DNA from: Antitrichia curtipendula | Lineage: Eukaryota; Streptophyta; Bryopsida; Hypnales; Leucodontaceae | Direction: 5' to 3' | Length of the DNA: 64,000 bases | NCBI GenBank assembly: GCA_951230915.1 | Contig: OX579638.1 | Coordinates: 28,538,696-28,602,695, forward strand | Shown here: positions 14,633 to 26,744 of the stretch, piece by piece | How positions within the stretch are numbered: the stretch's first letter is position 1 | Layout of the letters: each line of letters opens with the position of its first letter | The notes under the pieces: generated by a model | What the model saw: only the letters and a program-made list of their open reading frames with translations | What the model was told of the DNA's origin: nothing | The model's database searches: none | Translations under genes and position numbers: made by a program

Positions 14633-15343
14633 ATGATGAAAGGAAAATTCAATCTAGTGAAGGCAAACTCCTAGTCTCTAGAGAAGTGAAAATAACTTTC
14701 GAGTAAGCTATTGTAGGATGGCAAATCTCCCCTTTCCTTAGAAGAGTTTTTTGTCTATACAATTGTAAAAAGCATTGTTATACCCTTTAGAAGTTGGGCT
14801 TAGTGGTAAAAAAAACATTAAAAAATTGGATTTAAAACAAGGTCTACATAACAATCATTAAACTTCAATGCAAAATATCTTATGCATAAATTTTCTAAAC
14901 TAAAGATGTTGGTTACAAAAATTGTAGAAGATATGGTCACATGACACATTAAAAAAATGAGAGAATCTAAAAAAGAAGAAGAAGAGGTTTATCTTTTTAC
15001 TTCATTTTTTATCTAACAATGCATAAATTGGATCATCTTGATTGTTTGTAAAGGACCTACAAATATTAGTTAATAATTTTTTTTCTATCTTCAAACATTT
15101 TAAAATCTATTAGGATTGATATTCATCCAGGACATCTTATCTTAATCAAAATTTATAAAAACATTGACGTAAATATGATACTAATATTTCCATATATAAC
15201 TTTGTAAAATTTAGTACATATTTATTTGAAAGAATGTAGAAATTTAATATGGATTCAATGATATGGGACTATCAACTATTGAGAAAGATATAATTAAAAA
15301 TAGGATGAAATTTATATCATTTATAAATTTTCTTTTAGTACTT

Positions 15344-16257
15344 TCAATCCCTAAAGGACCTAGGTCTTTTTTTTTGTCTAAAAACACTAAAAGTTGCCAT
15401 TTTTATTGCAAAGAGCAAACAATTTTGAGATCTTTCTTGCATATCTAGTTGTAGGATCTTGTACTACATTAGTATAAAGATGTGTGGAAGAAATTTCAGA
15501 AACTTTGATTCAATGGATTGCAAAATATATGTGATTAAAGTGAAGAAAACAAGTTCTTTTGACCATAGATGACAAGATTATTTGACTTTGAACCTTCTTG
15601 ACATAAAAATTTTGCATTGTAAAATTTTGAGATTTAAATTTTTACAGTGGAAAATTGATTTGAGAGTCTAAGAGCAAAAATTAAAATAAAAAACACTTAA
15701 TTTTCATTCCTAAAAAAATTGTTGATAAAAGGTAGGTACAAAGTAGAACAAAAATCTAAATTGTTAATTTCTCTAAGATAAAATTGAAACACACTAATTC
15801 CAACCATGAATTTGTTCTAGCAAGAAAATAAAACCTTGTAGAGCTTTCTTTTTAAATTGTAAAAATTGAGTTCAAAACTAAATCCAATATGATATTCTCT
15901 CAAAAAGATGTTGAAATTGCCTCCAAAATAAGATGCTCTATACCTTTCATACCACTAATCCAAATGGAATGAATCAAAGTTTTTCATGTTGACAAAAATA
16001 TAGTTTATAAGAAAAAAATTTAATAAAAATATAATTTCTATTTTTTATGGATTTTTTTGTTGATTGGACTCCCCTTATTGTGGAATAACTTTTGCTCCCA
16101 AGCACCAATTCAAATAAAAATTATATTCCTCAAAATCAAATGTGTTTTTCTATGTTACAAAAAAATTTAAAAAAATCATGACAAAAATTGAGATTGTAGA
16201 AACTTTGCCCAAAATCGATTTTGTCCTTCAAGGAAAGAATGGTCCTCTAGGAGTCAA
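15344..16257. mobile_element. TTAA-family transposon, copy D, with TCAA at both sides
   Basis: The ends TCCCTAAAGGACC and GGTCCTCTAGGAG are inverted and flanked on both sides by TCAA instead of TTAA. The interior aligns in reverse orientation with the copy at 16861-17793 (for example the block tttgcattgtaaaattttgag and the terminal part with ttgtccttc). It is about 914 bp and non-coding. Confidence 0.65.
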
Positions 16258-16860
16258 GCATGTATATCTTATTAATTAATGACAAGAAAGACAATAAATT
16301 TGTATTTATTAGATATCAAACAATTTTTTAACTAATCCTACGTTTTTAGAATAAAAAATATCTTAATCTACATAATCTTTAATCTAGAACAGACATTAAT
16401 CCAAAAAGGGAAGTGAAAAATTACAAAAATGATATTATTGTATTGAACTACTAGAAAATCAATAATGTATTGAAATATAGCAAAAAAACCCACCATTAGA
16501 TTGAAAATTCAACAAAGAACATCTTTCACGTAAAAGTCATCTTAACATCCAAATCTTATTAAGCTCAAATACAATATCATATTTGTGGAATATATGACCA
16601 TTATGTAGCTTTCCATATATGTAGAAGATGCAATTATAATTCACATTGGGAGTGCAAAGTGCCAATAAATGTACCTCAATACACTAACAAAGTTTTGATA
16701 TACCTAGATACATCAATTAGTGTATCATTTATGTCAAAATATATTATAATCGTCATGATACGCTTATTCCTAAAATCCATATTATAGATATTGAAGACAA
16801 TGCTTCAATTCAATGTTTTATCTAATTATCTCTACATTAATCCAAATAAAACTTGATTCT

Positions 16861-17793
16861 TTAACCCCTAAAGGACCATTGTCCCTTCGGGGGACAAATG
16901 GGATTTTGGGCAGGTACCTGCAGGCTGAAATTTTATCATGATTTTTTGAATTTTTTTTTGAAGACAGAAAAATTGATTAGTTTTCTGGGAATATAACATT
17001 TTTCACAATCGGTGCCCGGGAACAAAAGTTATGACCAAATAAGCTCAAAATAGGGGTCGGGGGGCAGCAAAAAAAAATTTGCAATTTTTTTCTTTTTCTT
17101 TTTCTAATTTTTTTTCTTATAGATTATATTTTTGTCTATCTGGAAAGCTTTGATTTATTTCATTTGGATTTGTTATGAGAAAGTTATGGACAATCTTGTT
17201 TTTCGGGCACTTAGAGCATCTTCCTGAAAAAATAACTTGTAGGATTCATTTCTGAATGCAATTTTTATAATTTTTCAAAAAAAATAGTTTCACAAGGTTT
17301 AGTTTTTTTGCTAGAACAATCTCACCATTGGGATTAGTGCTTTTTAATTTCATATAAAAGATATTAATATTTTAGATTTTCTCTCTATCTTGTACCTACT
17401 TTTACTTAACAATTTTTTTAATAATGAAAATTAAGATTTTTTGGATTTTTTTTTTCCTCCCTAGACTCTCAACTCAATTCTCCACTATAAAGGTTAACAG
17501 CTCAAAACTCTGTAGTGCAAAACATTTAAGTTAAAAATGTTCAAAGTCATAAAATCTAGTCCCGCAATGTGCTGAAAAACTTGTTTTTTTCACTTTAAAC
17601 GCAAATATCTTGCAATCTGTGCGGTCAAAAATTCTGAAATTTTTTCCACACATTTTCATACTAGTTCGGTATAAGATCCTACGGTTATATGTGGAGAGAA
17701 AAAAAAATTTCAATTTTTTTTACTCTTTGCTATAGAAATGACAGTTTTGAGTGTTTTGGGGCAGAAAAATGGCCTTGGTCCTTTAGGGGTTAA
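16861..17793. mobile_element. TTAA-flanked non-autonomous transposon, copy E, best preserved
   Basis: Terminal inverted repeats of 17 bases including TTAA match exactly (TTAACCCCTAAAGGACC at the left, its reverse complement at 17777-17793). Just inside the left end is a GC-richer hairpin (gtcccttcgggggac). The element is about 933 bp with no long reading frame, so it must depend on a transposase elsewhere. The TTAA duplication and CCC-start ends resemble the piggyBac superfamily. That assignment is inference. Confidence 0.75.
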
Positions 17794-18019
17794 ACAATGA
17801 TTGACCTTTCTTTGTGACCAATTTGATGATATTGAAGTAAATAATATACTCACAGAAAAATATGTAAAAACAAGTGCAAAAGTAAAATAAAAGACTCACA
17901 AAGAATGAAGTATTAAAAAACACTCTGAGTAGCTTTCCTAGGCACTCACACTTCTCAGTATTCACTAACCAATTTATACAAATTTATCCAAACTCTTAAG
18001 ATAGAAAAAAATAGAAAAA
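17794..18019. other. AT-rich spacer before the inverted duplication
   Basis: Short AT-rich stretch ending in an A-rich run next to the first base of the duplicated arm. It contains no promoter-like GC-rich sequence, in contrast to the region outside the right arm. Confidence 0.6.
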
Positions 18020-19009
18020 ATGACCGGTTGACTGTCTGTGTCCGGTCGCTCTGTTGCGCGGCCTTTCTTCACGGCCGCGTCGTCGCTGCTGCGGAGGAGC
18101 TCCTCGCCATAGCCCATTTGTACCCCTCTTCGCCCGTCTTTGCCTCACTCTCTCGCTCCCTTCTCGCCTTGTTTCCATCCCCTTCGCCTCGGCCGTCGCG
18201 TGGCCTCTCCAACGAGCTCTCGGGGAGTTTTTTTGGTGCGGTTTCGGTGCCATTGTGCGGTCTGGTGCGTGGACGTCGAGGTACGAGGTTCGTGCCGTGC
18301 TTCTTCGCCGTCGTCTTCGCATTGGCGTGCGTTCGTGGCGTGAGGAGGTCGTTTCGACGAGCCGCTGAAAGCATAGTCCATCTTGCGGGGCCATTTTTTC
18401 CTGCGGTGCCGGAGTTTCGGCGTGTGGCGTCTGGTCTCCGGGGGTTTGTTATTTCTGTAGGAGTCTTTATTGCGTTCGCGTTCTTCGTGATTTCGCGGTG
18501 TTTCCAAACGGGTTCCTGGATTCAGTGTCGCACAGGTGTGGTCAGCCGTGTACTTGTTAAGGCTTGGTAGGTGGCTGGAGCGTTGGCTTCTTGAGCAGAC
18601 GGTTCCGGCGGTTGCTGCCGTTGTCTAGGTGTACGCAGCCGGGAGGAGGCTTAGGGTTCAGGGTGACTTCCTCTCGGTTCGATGTGAAACTCGAGACTAA
18701 AATATTTTTGAGGCCAGGACCGGCTCCATTGAGTTCTGTGAAATTCCCAGTATGGTTGAGAAAAGGTTCGAGAAGGTTAGGGACGGTTTTTTCATGCACT
18801 GAACAGGCTCGGAACACCCAGTATGTAGGTTTTGGTGCAGCACACACTCTAGTGCGTCCAGTTTCTTCGAAGTTTTCCGTCTCCGTGGCTATGGCGAGGT
18901 TACTCTGCACGAGCGGAGCGTAGGGTTTATTCTGGAGGTGGAAGTGTGGATACTCTTGGATCGCGGAGGCAGGGAGCAGCAAGCGAGCAGCACTCTTACC
19001 TGGCAAAAA
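18020..19009 (+). promoter_or_regulatory. GC-rich leader / 5' region of DRAP1 copy A
   Basis: About 990 bp of CpG-rich sequence lie upstream of the start codon. They probably hold the 5' untranslated region and the proximal promoter. Long open frames on both strands here (for example 18028-18570) reflect high GC; they match no family and are not called as genes. The only base difference found between the arms lies here (18182). Sequence upstream of 18020 is unrelated to that upstream of the other copy, so distal promoter elements are missing from this copy. Confidence 0.5.
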
Positions 19010-21893
19010 ATGAAGAAGAAACTGGATACACGCTTTCCGGCTGTAAGTGCACAAACCCTAGCACTTTGAAAGAAAATATTGCTTTTTCGGCTTTGAGATG
19101 ACGAAATGTTGAACTGAAAAGCGAACCTTCGGCAGCAGATGGATGAGAGTGACAGAGAGGCAAGCATCATGTGGTGATGATGTCTTTGTTTTATGGAAAC
19201 CGGCACTAGAGTTTGGCTTTGGGCTGTTGTCGCAAGAGTGTATGTTTATATGTAAACGCCTTTAAAGGTTTGATATGGCATACGAGTGATGATTGAAGGA
19301 GATGGACCTTTTTTCCAGCTTCTGTTCTACCACCGACGGCCGGAAGAGAGAGCTCCTGTTTTCTTTGTCGAAGTAGGTGTAGTACGGGTCTTGCCGAAAG
19401 ATGCCTGTGCAGCCGCTCGAGTGAGGAAGTTTCTATTGAACCGATAGAATGTCAGGGACTTGACTAGCTTTTTATTTTAGTCGTAAATTTTCGGAAATGA
19501 AACTGTAAGTTGAGTCATGATTGCGGGAGAGAAACCTCAAAGAATGATTCTGGGGTTGTGCTGGGACGGGTTTGGTCTGGTAGACATTTTCCCGGTGATC
19601 TGTCACGAGCTTTGGAAGTAGGAGGCCGATGTGTGATTTTTCGGGAAGTTATGTTTGCAGGGTGGGGCGGGGTTTTAGGATAGACGATTCGATGTTTTAT
19701 ATAGTGAGCTGCGCGTATTTTTTTGGTTACTACATTAGTCGTCGAACACGAAGTTTATTTCTTACGTGGAATGGAGAAGCACATTTCTTGCTGCACCGCA
19801 CGTAATCCGTCTTTGGGAGGAGAGATGTAGCGCTTCTAAGTTATCATCCAAGTAACAGCGACATTGAGTAACCTCCTTTCCTCTGTCTCAGGCACGGATA
19901 AAAAAGATTATGCAAGCCGATGAAGAGGTGGGGAAGATCGCTATGGCGACACCGGTGTTGATCTGTATGTTCCTCTAAGCCTTATCTCTCTTCGTAAACT
20001 CTCCTGCGTGGCCGATCTGGAAGGCGCTTGGTGCTTACAAGGATGTTGGGCTTGATGGTTGAAGCTAGTGGAACATGCTCCTGCCATTTTGCTTCTCTTG
20101 AGGTGTGGTAGGAAGTGAATAGCGTTTTGCCCGTTTCGTTTTATGCATCCACAACGGGGAGCTGATGAAGTCAGTGGGCAGTGGTGGCAGGTTGTCACTG
20201 CCGTACATTGTGTTTCCAGGCGTCATGCACGGTCCGAGACTTTGTGACTGAATAGTCATAAGGTCAAGACTGCACTCCAAGTCCTCGTGCTAGCAATAAC
20301 TGTACGTAGCTGATGAAAAGTTGTTTAGCTTGTAAATGAGTCTTCCGGCTGTTTTACGGTATTCCAGAGTTGACCCGGAGTTTCGCTTTTTTGGTGCAGC
20401 TAAAGCCTTGGAGCTGTTTCTCCAGAACCTCTGCGACAAAACTTATGAGATCACTCTTCGGAGGGGCGCAAAGACGATGAGTTCGATCCACTTGTAAGTG
20501 ACGGCGCGTCTGTCTTTGCTTGTCAGGGGGGTGTAGAACGATGTTTAACGTCGTCGAAGCCACCATTTGTTTCGTTTCCATTTGGAAAGTGGTACCTGAA
20601 CTCCTTTCATGTAGACCTGACGGTCTACTCGTTTCAGGAGAACTATTGTTTCTCTCGTCGTAAGTGAGTTCGTCGACAAATTAGAGTACGCTGATCCTGA
20701 TTTATTTTTTTCCCGTGTTGACCACGCAGGAAACAGTGTGTTCAGACGAACAGTGTGTTTGACTTTCTTCAAGAGATTGTTTCGAAGGTTCCCGATATCG
20801 GGCCCGAATCTTACCATGATGAGAGGAATCCTGGAAGGAGGAGGTATGTGGTGTTCAAGTTCCATCTCTTTGTACGCGTTGGAGTCAGTACCTCACATGT
20901 GAATCTTTTTGTGGTATCTGATCCTGTCGTCTTGTATTTGCGCAAACGTACCTGCCGTGTGTGCCGTGTGGGTTGACAGCGGGCTCGAGCTATTTGACTT
21001 CCTTTGTTGTTGATGTTCACATCCGGGAATGTTTGCAGTAGGTTTGTTGGAGCCAAATGTGTCCGCCTTTGATGAGTCATATAATAACCTGTTGTGGGCT
21101 GTTTGTCTTTGTGCAGAAAGCAGTCCGATGGGGATGACAGCGAGGAGGAGGAGGTGGTGAAACGGCCGAAAGCGGTATGTGGTTTCTTCGCTCTGCCTGT
21201 ATTTTTTCCGAGTACTGGCACTCGTGCATGCACATCACTTTTTGTGAACGTGCTTTGCGCTTCTGCGTTTCTATGATTTTGGCGGTATCTGTGAGATGTC
21301 TTCAGGGATCGTACTCCAGCCTTGAACAGCGAGATATCCGCATGGGTTGGAAGGTCTGCAATTTGCGAGACGCTTATGGAGTTGACCTGTGTGTGCAGGA
21401 GGTTCAGTCCACTTCAGGTCGAGGTCGAGGACGAGGCCGGGGTAGAGGCCGAGGAAGAGGAAGAGGTTCCAACGGGACTGCAAGTACGCGCACAAACGGG
21501 GTTGAGAAAGCGGAAGATTCTGAAGATGCAGAAATGGATACGGGCTCACCGTCCTCTGACCAAGCGGCCGATGTAATTTTAGACCCTATAGATCATAAAC
21601 GCAAACCGGAGGCCGTCAGCGCGGATGCTACTCCCACTTCGTCCGGCCCTTCATCTAGGTCTCCGAAAGTCCTTGCATTTGATTTGAACATGGACTTGGA
21701 CGAGAATGGCGAAATAGCTCCCGAAGCACCTGCGAAAGAGGAGGAGCAAGAGTTGGACGGACCTCCCAAAGATTCGGATGTAGATAGTGAGAATGTCTTA
21801 GGGGTCACACTGCCTTTACAAGGGAGCGAAGGTCGCCCCTCCGTGCATCCCGATGAGGACGATTACGACTGCGAAGATGAAGAAGATGGTTAG
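19010..21893 (+). CDS. DRAP1: DRAP1 / NC2-alpha transcription corepressor (NF-YC11-like), copy A
   Basis: Six coding exons: 19010-19042, 19892-19964, 20400-20493, 20730-20843, 21117-21174 and 21399-21893. All introns are GT-AG, phases 0, 1, 2, 2, 0, and the product is 288 residues. The N-terminus (KKKLDTRFPAARIKK, then IMQADEEVGKIA) is the histone-fold signature of NC2-alpha. The fold covers about residues 8-90 and ends with VFDFLQEIVSKVPD. After it come an acidic stretch, a GR-repeat of 17 residues (131-147), an FDLN motif near 218 that resembles an EAR repression motif, and an acidic DEDD...EDEEDG tail as in other plant DRAP1 proteins. DRAP1 pairs with DR1 (NC2-beta) in the nucleus, binds TBP on promoter DNA and blocks TFIIA/TFIIB entry. 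The start is the first ATG of the conserved N-terminus. The frame is intact. Family assignment is firm; exon limits were set by eye. Confidence 0.93.
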
Positions 21894-22460
21894 TTAGGTC
21901 GTTGTGCTTTCGTGACTGCCATGTGTGATTCTCGTGGCTTTTGCTTTACTGACTACACTGACCGCTTGTATGGAACACTCTTGGGGTTGATTCATCCCCT
22001 GCGACAACATTTTACAAATGTAAATACAATCCTTCTTCACAGCGTCGGGTCGTTGTGCTTTTGCTCTGGTGGGGGGTCGATCTGAAATAGTTTGTTATAT
22101 TGCAGCAGGTGGGGAGCTTTTTACGTTAGATGGTGTTCATATTTAAGAGTTCTGGCCTCCTGGGTGTGTAAATCGCTGACGGAATTGATGACCCTTTTTA
22201 GTGCTGTGGCCAGAAGATGGAAGTGATCCTTCGGAAAGCTGCAAGCCCAGTGTGGTGACAGCGAACTGCAGCTTTAGTCTCGTGTTTTTGTTTTTGTTTT
22301 TTATGTTTTTCTTGGTTGTTTTTCGTTTACGGTAGAACCACCGATGCCCGATCATTTAAGCGGTTTCAGGTCAGATGAGGAGCAGTGCGAGGCAATGGAC
22401 ATTTTTCTCGTGTAGAGAGAAAAGAAATATTGGGACTGTGAATTTTTCGTAAATTTATTC
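21894..22460 (+). other. 3' untranslated / downstream region of DRAP1 copy A
   Basis: Non-coding sequence after the TAG stop, still within the duplicated arm. An AATGTAAATA-type element near 22015 is a possible polyadenylation signal. The short open frame on the minus strand at 22143-22355 is lysine/asparagine-rich because of a T-rich tract and is not considered a gene. Confidence 0.5.
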
Positions 22461-22679
22461 TCAACAGTATTGGGAGTTGAATTAAATAGAGGTCTTCAAT
22501 GTGTTTTTTGGAGAAGGAAATCCACAACCATCTGTAAAGTAAAACTCTTAACTTTTAAGTCATTAATCGAAATTGTTTTATTCAAATGTTTCGTTGTTTT
22601 TTAAATTCAGGTTTTTATTCTTGAAGAAAATGATTATTTTTTATGTGCCTAGTTTGGTTGGCCGAGGAAAAGAACTGCA

Positions 22680-22856
22680 TATCTACTGTAATTTTTAACC
22701 ATGTAGTCAAAAGTTAAGAAAATTGGTGGTTGTTAAACAAAAACTACTTTCACATGTGTTAATATTTCAAAGAAAAAAAATAAAAATTTCATTTGTAGTG
22801 AATTGCCCAAAATTGCTATGCTGTCAAAATTCATACTTTGGTCCTTTAGGCGTTAA
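22680..22856. repeat. Truncated TTAA-family end
   Basis: Same block order as 1-174: tagtcaaaagtta, then attgcccaaaattgctatg, then the terminus TTTGGTCCTTTAGGCG followed by TTAA (22853-22856). The opposite end is absent. Confidence 0.55.
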
Positions 22857-23290
22857 ATATATCACTTGAGAAATATTTAGTATTGCATTTTTACAAAATT
22901 TAAAGGATCAAATTAAAATTTTATGAATACTAAAACAAATTATGCTGAACCTCTCATTTAATAATAATTTATTTAAATAATTCCAATTCTTTGAGGTAAA
23001 AAGGGTCCAATTTTAATTTGGAATTTGGAATTTCATGATAAATTCCACTTAAAGATTTTTATTCAATAATTTAAATTAATAAAGAAATAATAACACAAGG
23101 AAAGATTCAATAAAAGTATGAATACAAAAATATCTAACAATCTAAAAACAAAAATATAATATTTGCTGATGTCATTTCATATATTTTTATTTCAAAAAAA
23201 TTTAGAGCTAATATTCTATTCTATTTACAAATTATTTTCTTCAAAGTTTTTTTAAATTTTGGAGTCTTTTGAAGTTGTATGACAATGCAC

Positions 23291-24211
23291 TACAGTCAGA
23301 CCTCGATAAGTGTTAGGAGTTTGGAGCATACTTTTAGTTAACACTTAGACACTAGTAACACATAACATTTATAGAGGGTGATGCTGATGATTTGTAACAC
23401 TTATAAAAAATAACACTTAGAAGAATTAAAAAGGTAAATACATAACATTTATAGAAAAAATGGATGAAATTACAAAATATTGATTCATTATTCATCTAAG
23501 TCCATCGAAAGAATGAATCAATAGTACTTTGGCGAGTTTCTGCTACATGCCAAGATTCTACTTCCTTTTCTAGTGCTTCAATATTCCTAATAGATAACAT
23601 GGTGTCATTAGGTCTTTGCTCAAAAAACTTTTTCAAAGCTTGAAGAGCACTACCTACATCTTTAAAGCCTACAACCTCTTCTAATATATCGTGAGGATTA
23701 ACTTCATCAGGATCACTATCTTTGTGTTCACTACCTTGTTGTTGAGATGGAAGCATTTCAATAATTTCTTCATCAGTGGGCTGATAAGGGTTATTCAAAT
23801 CAAACTCGAGCTGATAATTTAAATACTCTTGAACATTCATGTTAGGGATCTCAGTCTCAGAGAATATCAAACTTAGTTGTTCCAATACAGCAGCAACCTC
23901 CTCTACCTCTTTCCTTTGCTGCTCTTGAAGGACTTCATTTTCTACCTATCAGTTTGTTTCTAGAATGGACATCTAGAGTTACTTTGCAACTAGAAACTAT
24001 TACTTTACCTCAAAATTATCTCCCCCCAAGCGATGGCTCTTACGAAAAGCCTTTTTTTGGAAACTTATCACTTGCCAAGGTAAAATTAACAAATTTGGGA
24101 GCGCGACATTGCATAACACTTAACACATAACACTTACTAGTCTTAATTTTAAGGGAGCGAAAATCTCCATAACACATATAGAGTTTTAACACTTATCGAG
24201 GTCTGACTGTA
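23291..24211 (-). mobile_element. Pogo/Tigger-like Tc1-mariner element, internally deleted
   Basis: Perfect 23-bp terminal inverted repeats at 23293-23315 and 24187-24209 begin CAGTCAGACCTCGATAAGTG, and a TA dinucleotide flanks each end. Ends starting CAG with a TA duplication and a transposase ending in a TIDSFF-type motif identify the pogo branch. Subterminal repeats of an aacacttag/aacacttatag word lie inside the left end. At 917 bp it is far too short for a full pogo element (normally about 2 kb or more), so it is non-autonomous. Confidence 0.85.
23496..23945 (-). pseudogene. Pogo/Tigger-like transposase, C-terminal remnant
   Basis: The open frame of about 149 codons begins right after an in-frame TAG (23946-23948) and ends at a stop at 23496-23498. 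It starts with a glutamine/glutamate-rich stretch (EVLQEQQRKEVEE). The later motifs DILEEVVGFKDVGSALQALK, FFEQRP and a final RQSTIDSFF are typical of the tail of pogo-type transposases from plants and fungi. The CENP-B-like DNA-binding domains and the DDE catalytic core, which lie upstream in full-length proteins, are absent, so it cannot act as a transposase. The remaining frame is free of stops, which suggests the deletion is not very old or that this is a cut-down copy spread by an active relative. Confidence 0.75.
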
Positions 24212-24791
24212 GTCTTTTAATAAATGCCTCATTTAACCTATTAAAAAAACAGTCTTTCAATTTTCAACTTTTTTAACAAATGATATGATGACCTATTCAT
24301 ATAAATACTAGGAATCTACTACTCTTTGTGCTATCAATGACACCCATTAAAGATTGAAGGTTTCAACAATCTATTTCCTACTCTTAAGAGACCTTCGTAG
24401 CAAAAATTCACCGCACATGAATGTGGGGATCTAGAAGAGTGGTCACTAAAAGAGGTTGCTATCATGTGGGAAACAAACATATAGTGGAATGATAAATCCA
24501 AATAAAGCACAAAACAAAAGCCACAATGGTCATATAGGCTAATGGATAAAGTAGCATTAGAAGTGATCGTCGTTGAAGGTTAAATTTTGTTTTTTCCACA
24601 AAATTTTATGTCATGTGCAATAGTTTCTTCATAGTTTTAAATAAGGCATTCAAAAGGAAATTTTGCAAAAGCCATAATATAACTCTTTCAATTTCCATCT
24701 CAGTAAATTAATTTAAGTGATTTTTTTAGTTTTTCTCTTTTATTAAATGAATTGATGTTTGTTCAAAAACCTTTGATTCATTCTACTTTGA

Positions 24792-25400
24792 TTAACCCTA
24801 TAAATTGTAATTCTAAGTATCTCCTTCGGGGACAATTGAAGGTTTGGTTCAATTCCTATGATTTCAATTTCTAACTTGCTTTTTTGAAACTCATTCTTGA
24901 GATAAGAAACCAAATAAGCTTTTTATAAATATAATTTTTATTTAAATCAATGCTTAGGAGAAAAATTTATGCCACACAAAGTTCAAAATAGTCTTGTTTA
25001 AGCTCAAAAAAATCACGAAAACTTGAAATAATAAATTTTTAATTTTATTTCTTGTAGATTATATTATTTTCTATATAAAAAAAGATTGACTCATTTCATT
25101 TGGATTAGTATTTTAAAAGTCATGGAGCATCTTACTTTGCAGGCAATCATAGCAATTTTTGAGGAAGGTTATATATTGAATCCATTTTTTACTATGCCAA
25201 TTTTTGATGCATTGTCAAAATTAATTAATTTTAAGAAAAATAAATTCAACCATACAATAGTGTATTAAACAAGCAATGTATGTGGAAAATTTTTCAATGC
25301 ATTTGAATGCGTGGATTGAAAGGTTATAACATTTGAAGTGAGAAAAAAAAATTCATTCCTACAAAACAAGGTAGATAGACTTTGAGCCCCTTTGGCTAAA
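24792..25400. repeat. Degraded TTAA-family copy
   Basis: It begins TTAACCCTATAAATTG, then a ctccttcggggacaa block like that inside the copy at 16861. A later block (ttgtagattatatt..., catttggatt) also aligns with 16861-17793. The right end could not be found. Confidence 0.4.
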
Positions 25401-25969
25401 TATTTTGCTCTACATTAGAATGATCTAAAAGTGACCTTCCTCTAGAAATGACTACTAACATAGTAGGACATTTTCTTTCTTCAATGTATTGATAGAATAC
25501 AATGCCCTACAATTCATTTACAAATTTTTGGATCTTCCTGAGATTAGGAGAACTTTGGGAGGCCCCTATGCACTAAAAAATGAATGGAATTTTGAATTGC
25601 ATTGGATTACAGTGAAGTCTACTATATCATCGTTACAAATACACATATCTAATTGAAAATCATACAAAGAGTTTGATGTTTTCTATATACTATCACTAGA
25701 AGAATCCCATGTTTTTCTTGACATATTTTTTGTGACATCCACATGTTATATGTGCTATCTAGTGTTGCCAACATTTGTGAAAATTACTACTTGTATTCAA
25801 TGGTACATATAAGAAATGAATCTTCATAGTTGCTTTAGAGATACATATTCTTATACTACTTGAATTGCTTGTATGATTTCTTACTTGCTCTTCACCCAAA
25901 TGCAAAAAATCTTTGATTGTTCTCTATGAAATGGTAGATAGTGTATAAAATGAATCCAAATTGTTGTAT

Positions 25970-26744
25970 AATTTTAAATGATTCATGAAGATAGAAGAAT
26001 TGATTAGCTTTGAGGGAATGTAATTTTTTTTTCCAATGAGTGCTTGGGAACAAAATTTATGCCCAAATAAGCTCAAAACAAGGGAGAGCAGGCAACAAAA
26101 AATAATTTACAAAAATTTGAATTAAATTTTTTTTATTTCCTCATAGATTATATTTTTGTCTATCGGATAAGATTTGATTCAATTCATTTGGATTTGTTAT
26201 GAGAAAGTTATGGACAAACTTATTTTTGGGACAATTAAAGCATTTTTTTGAAAAAAATAAATTGTTGGATTCATTTCTAAATGCAATTTTTTCAATTTTT
26301 CAAAAACAAAAGTTCCACATGGTTTAGTTTGCTTTCTAGAATAATCTCACCGTTGGGATTAGTGCATTTTAATTCCATTTAAAAGATATTAATATTTTAG
26401 ATTTTCCTTCTATCTCGTATCTACTTCTACTTAATTATTTTTTGAAGAATGAAAATTAAGTTTTTATTTATTTATTTATTTTTCTTAGACTCTCAACTCA
26501 ATTCTCTACTATAAAAGATTTAAAGCTCAAAAAACTTGTTTTTTCTACTTTAAACGCAGGTATCTTGCAATTTGTATGGTCAAAAATTCTGAAATTTTTT
26601 CTACACATCTCATACTAGTTAGGTGTAAGATCCTACGATTAGATGTGCACAAAAACAATTTTCAACTTTTTTTACTCTTTGCTATAAAAATGGCAGTTTT
26701 GAGTGTTTTTTTGCAAAAAAAGACTTAGGTTCTTTAGGGGTTAA
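25970..26744. mobile_element. TTAA-family copy G, left end missing
   Basis: It aligns through most of its length with 16861-17793: gaattgattagct, gtgcttgggaaca, gattatatttttgtctatc, and the atcttgcaatttg block. It ends in GGTTCTTTAGGGG-TTAA (26741-26744). That TTAA is also the TTAA inside the end of the adjacent MITE, so this copy inserted into the MITE. Confidence 0.6.

Larger units (their letters stand above)
18020..22460 (+). repeat. Left arm of a 4.4-kb inverted duplication
   Basis: Every position x in this arm pairs with 51932 minus x in 29472-33912. Both limits were read directly: 18019 and 33913 no longer match, nor do 22461 and 29471. The exact coordinate sum at both ends means no net insertion or deletion over 4441 bp. 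One substitution was found (18182). Base composition changes sharply from AT-rich to GC-rich at 18020. The arm carries the whole DRAP1 transcription unit. Confidence 0.95.

Noticed and set aside
18028..18570. 180-codon open frame and several others on both strands in the GC-rich leader (and mirror frames at 33362-34023)
   Set aside because: High GC removes stops on all frames. The translations are arginine/serine/phenylalanine-rich with no domain, and frames on both strands overlap. They lie upstream of a clear DRAP1 start.
20811..21233. 140-codon minus-strand frame opposite DRAP1 exons 4-5 (mirror 30699-31121)
   Set aside because: Antisense shadow spanning exons and introns of DRAP1, with no recognisable domain.
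21177..21398. Upstream part of the open frame that continues into DRAP1 exon 6
   Set aside because: It is intron 5. A GTATGT donor at 21175 and a TGTGTGCAG acceptor at 21398 give the conserved protein, and the intronic reading has no similarity.
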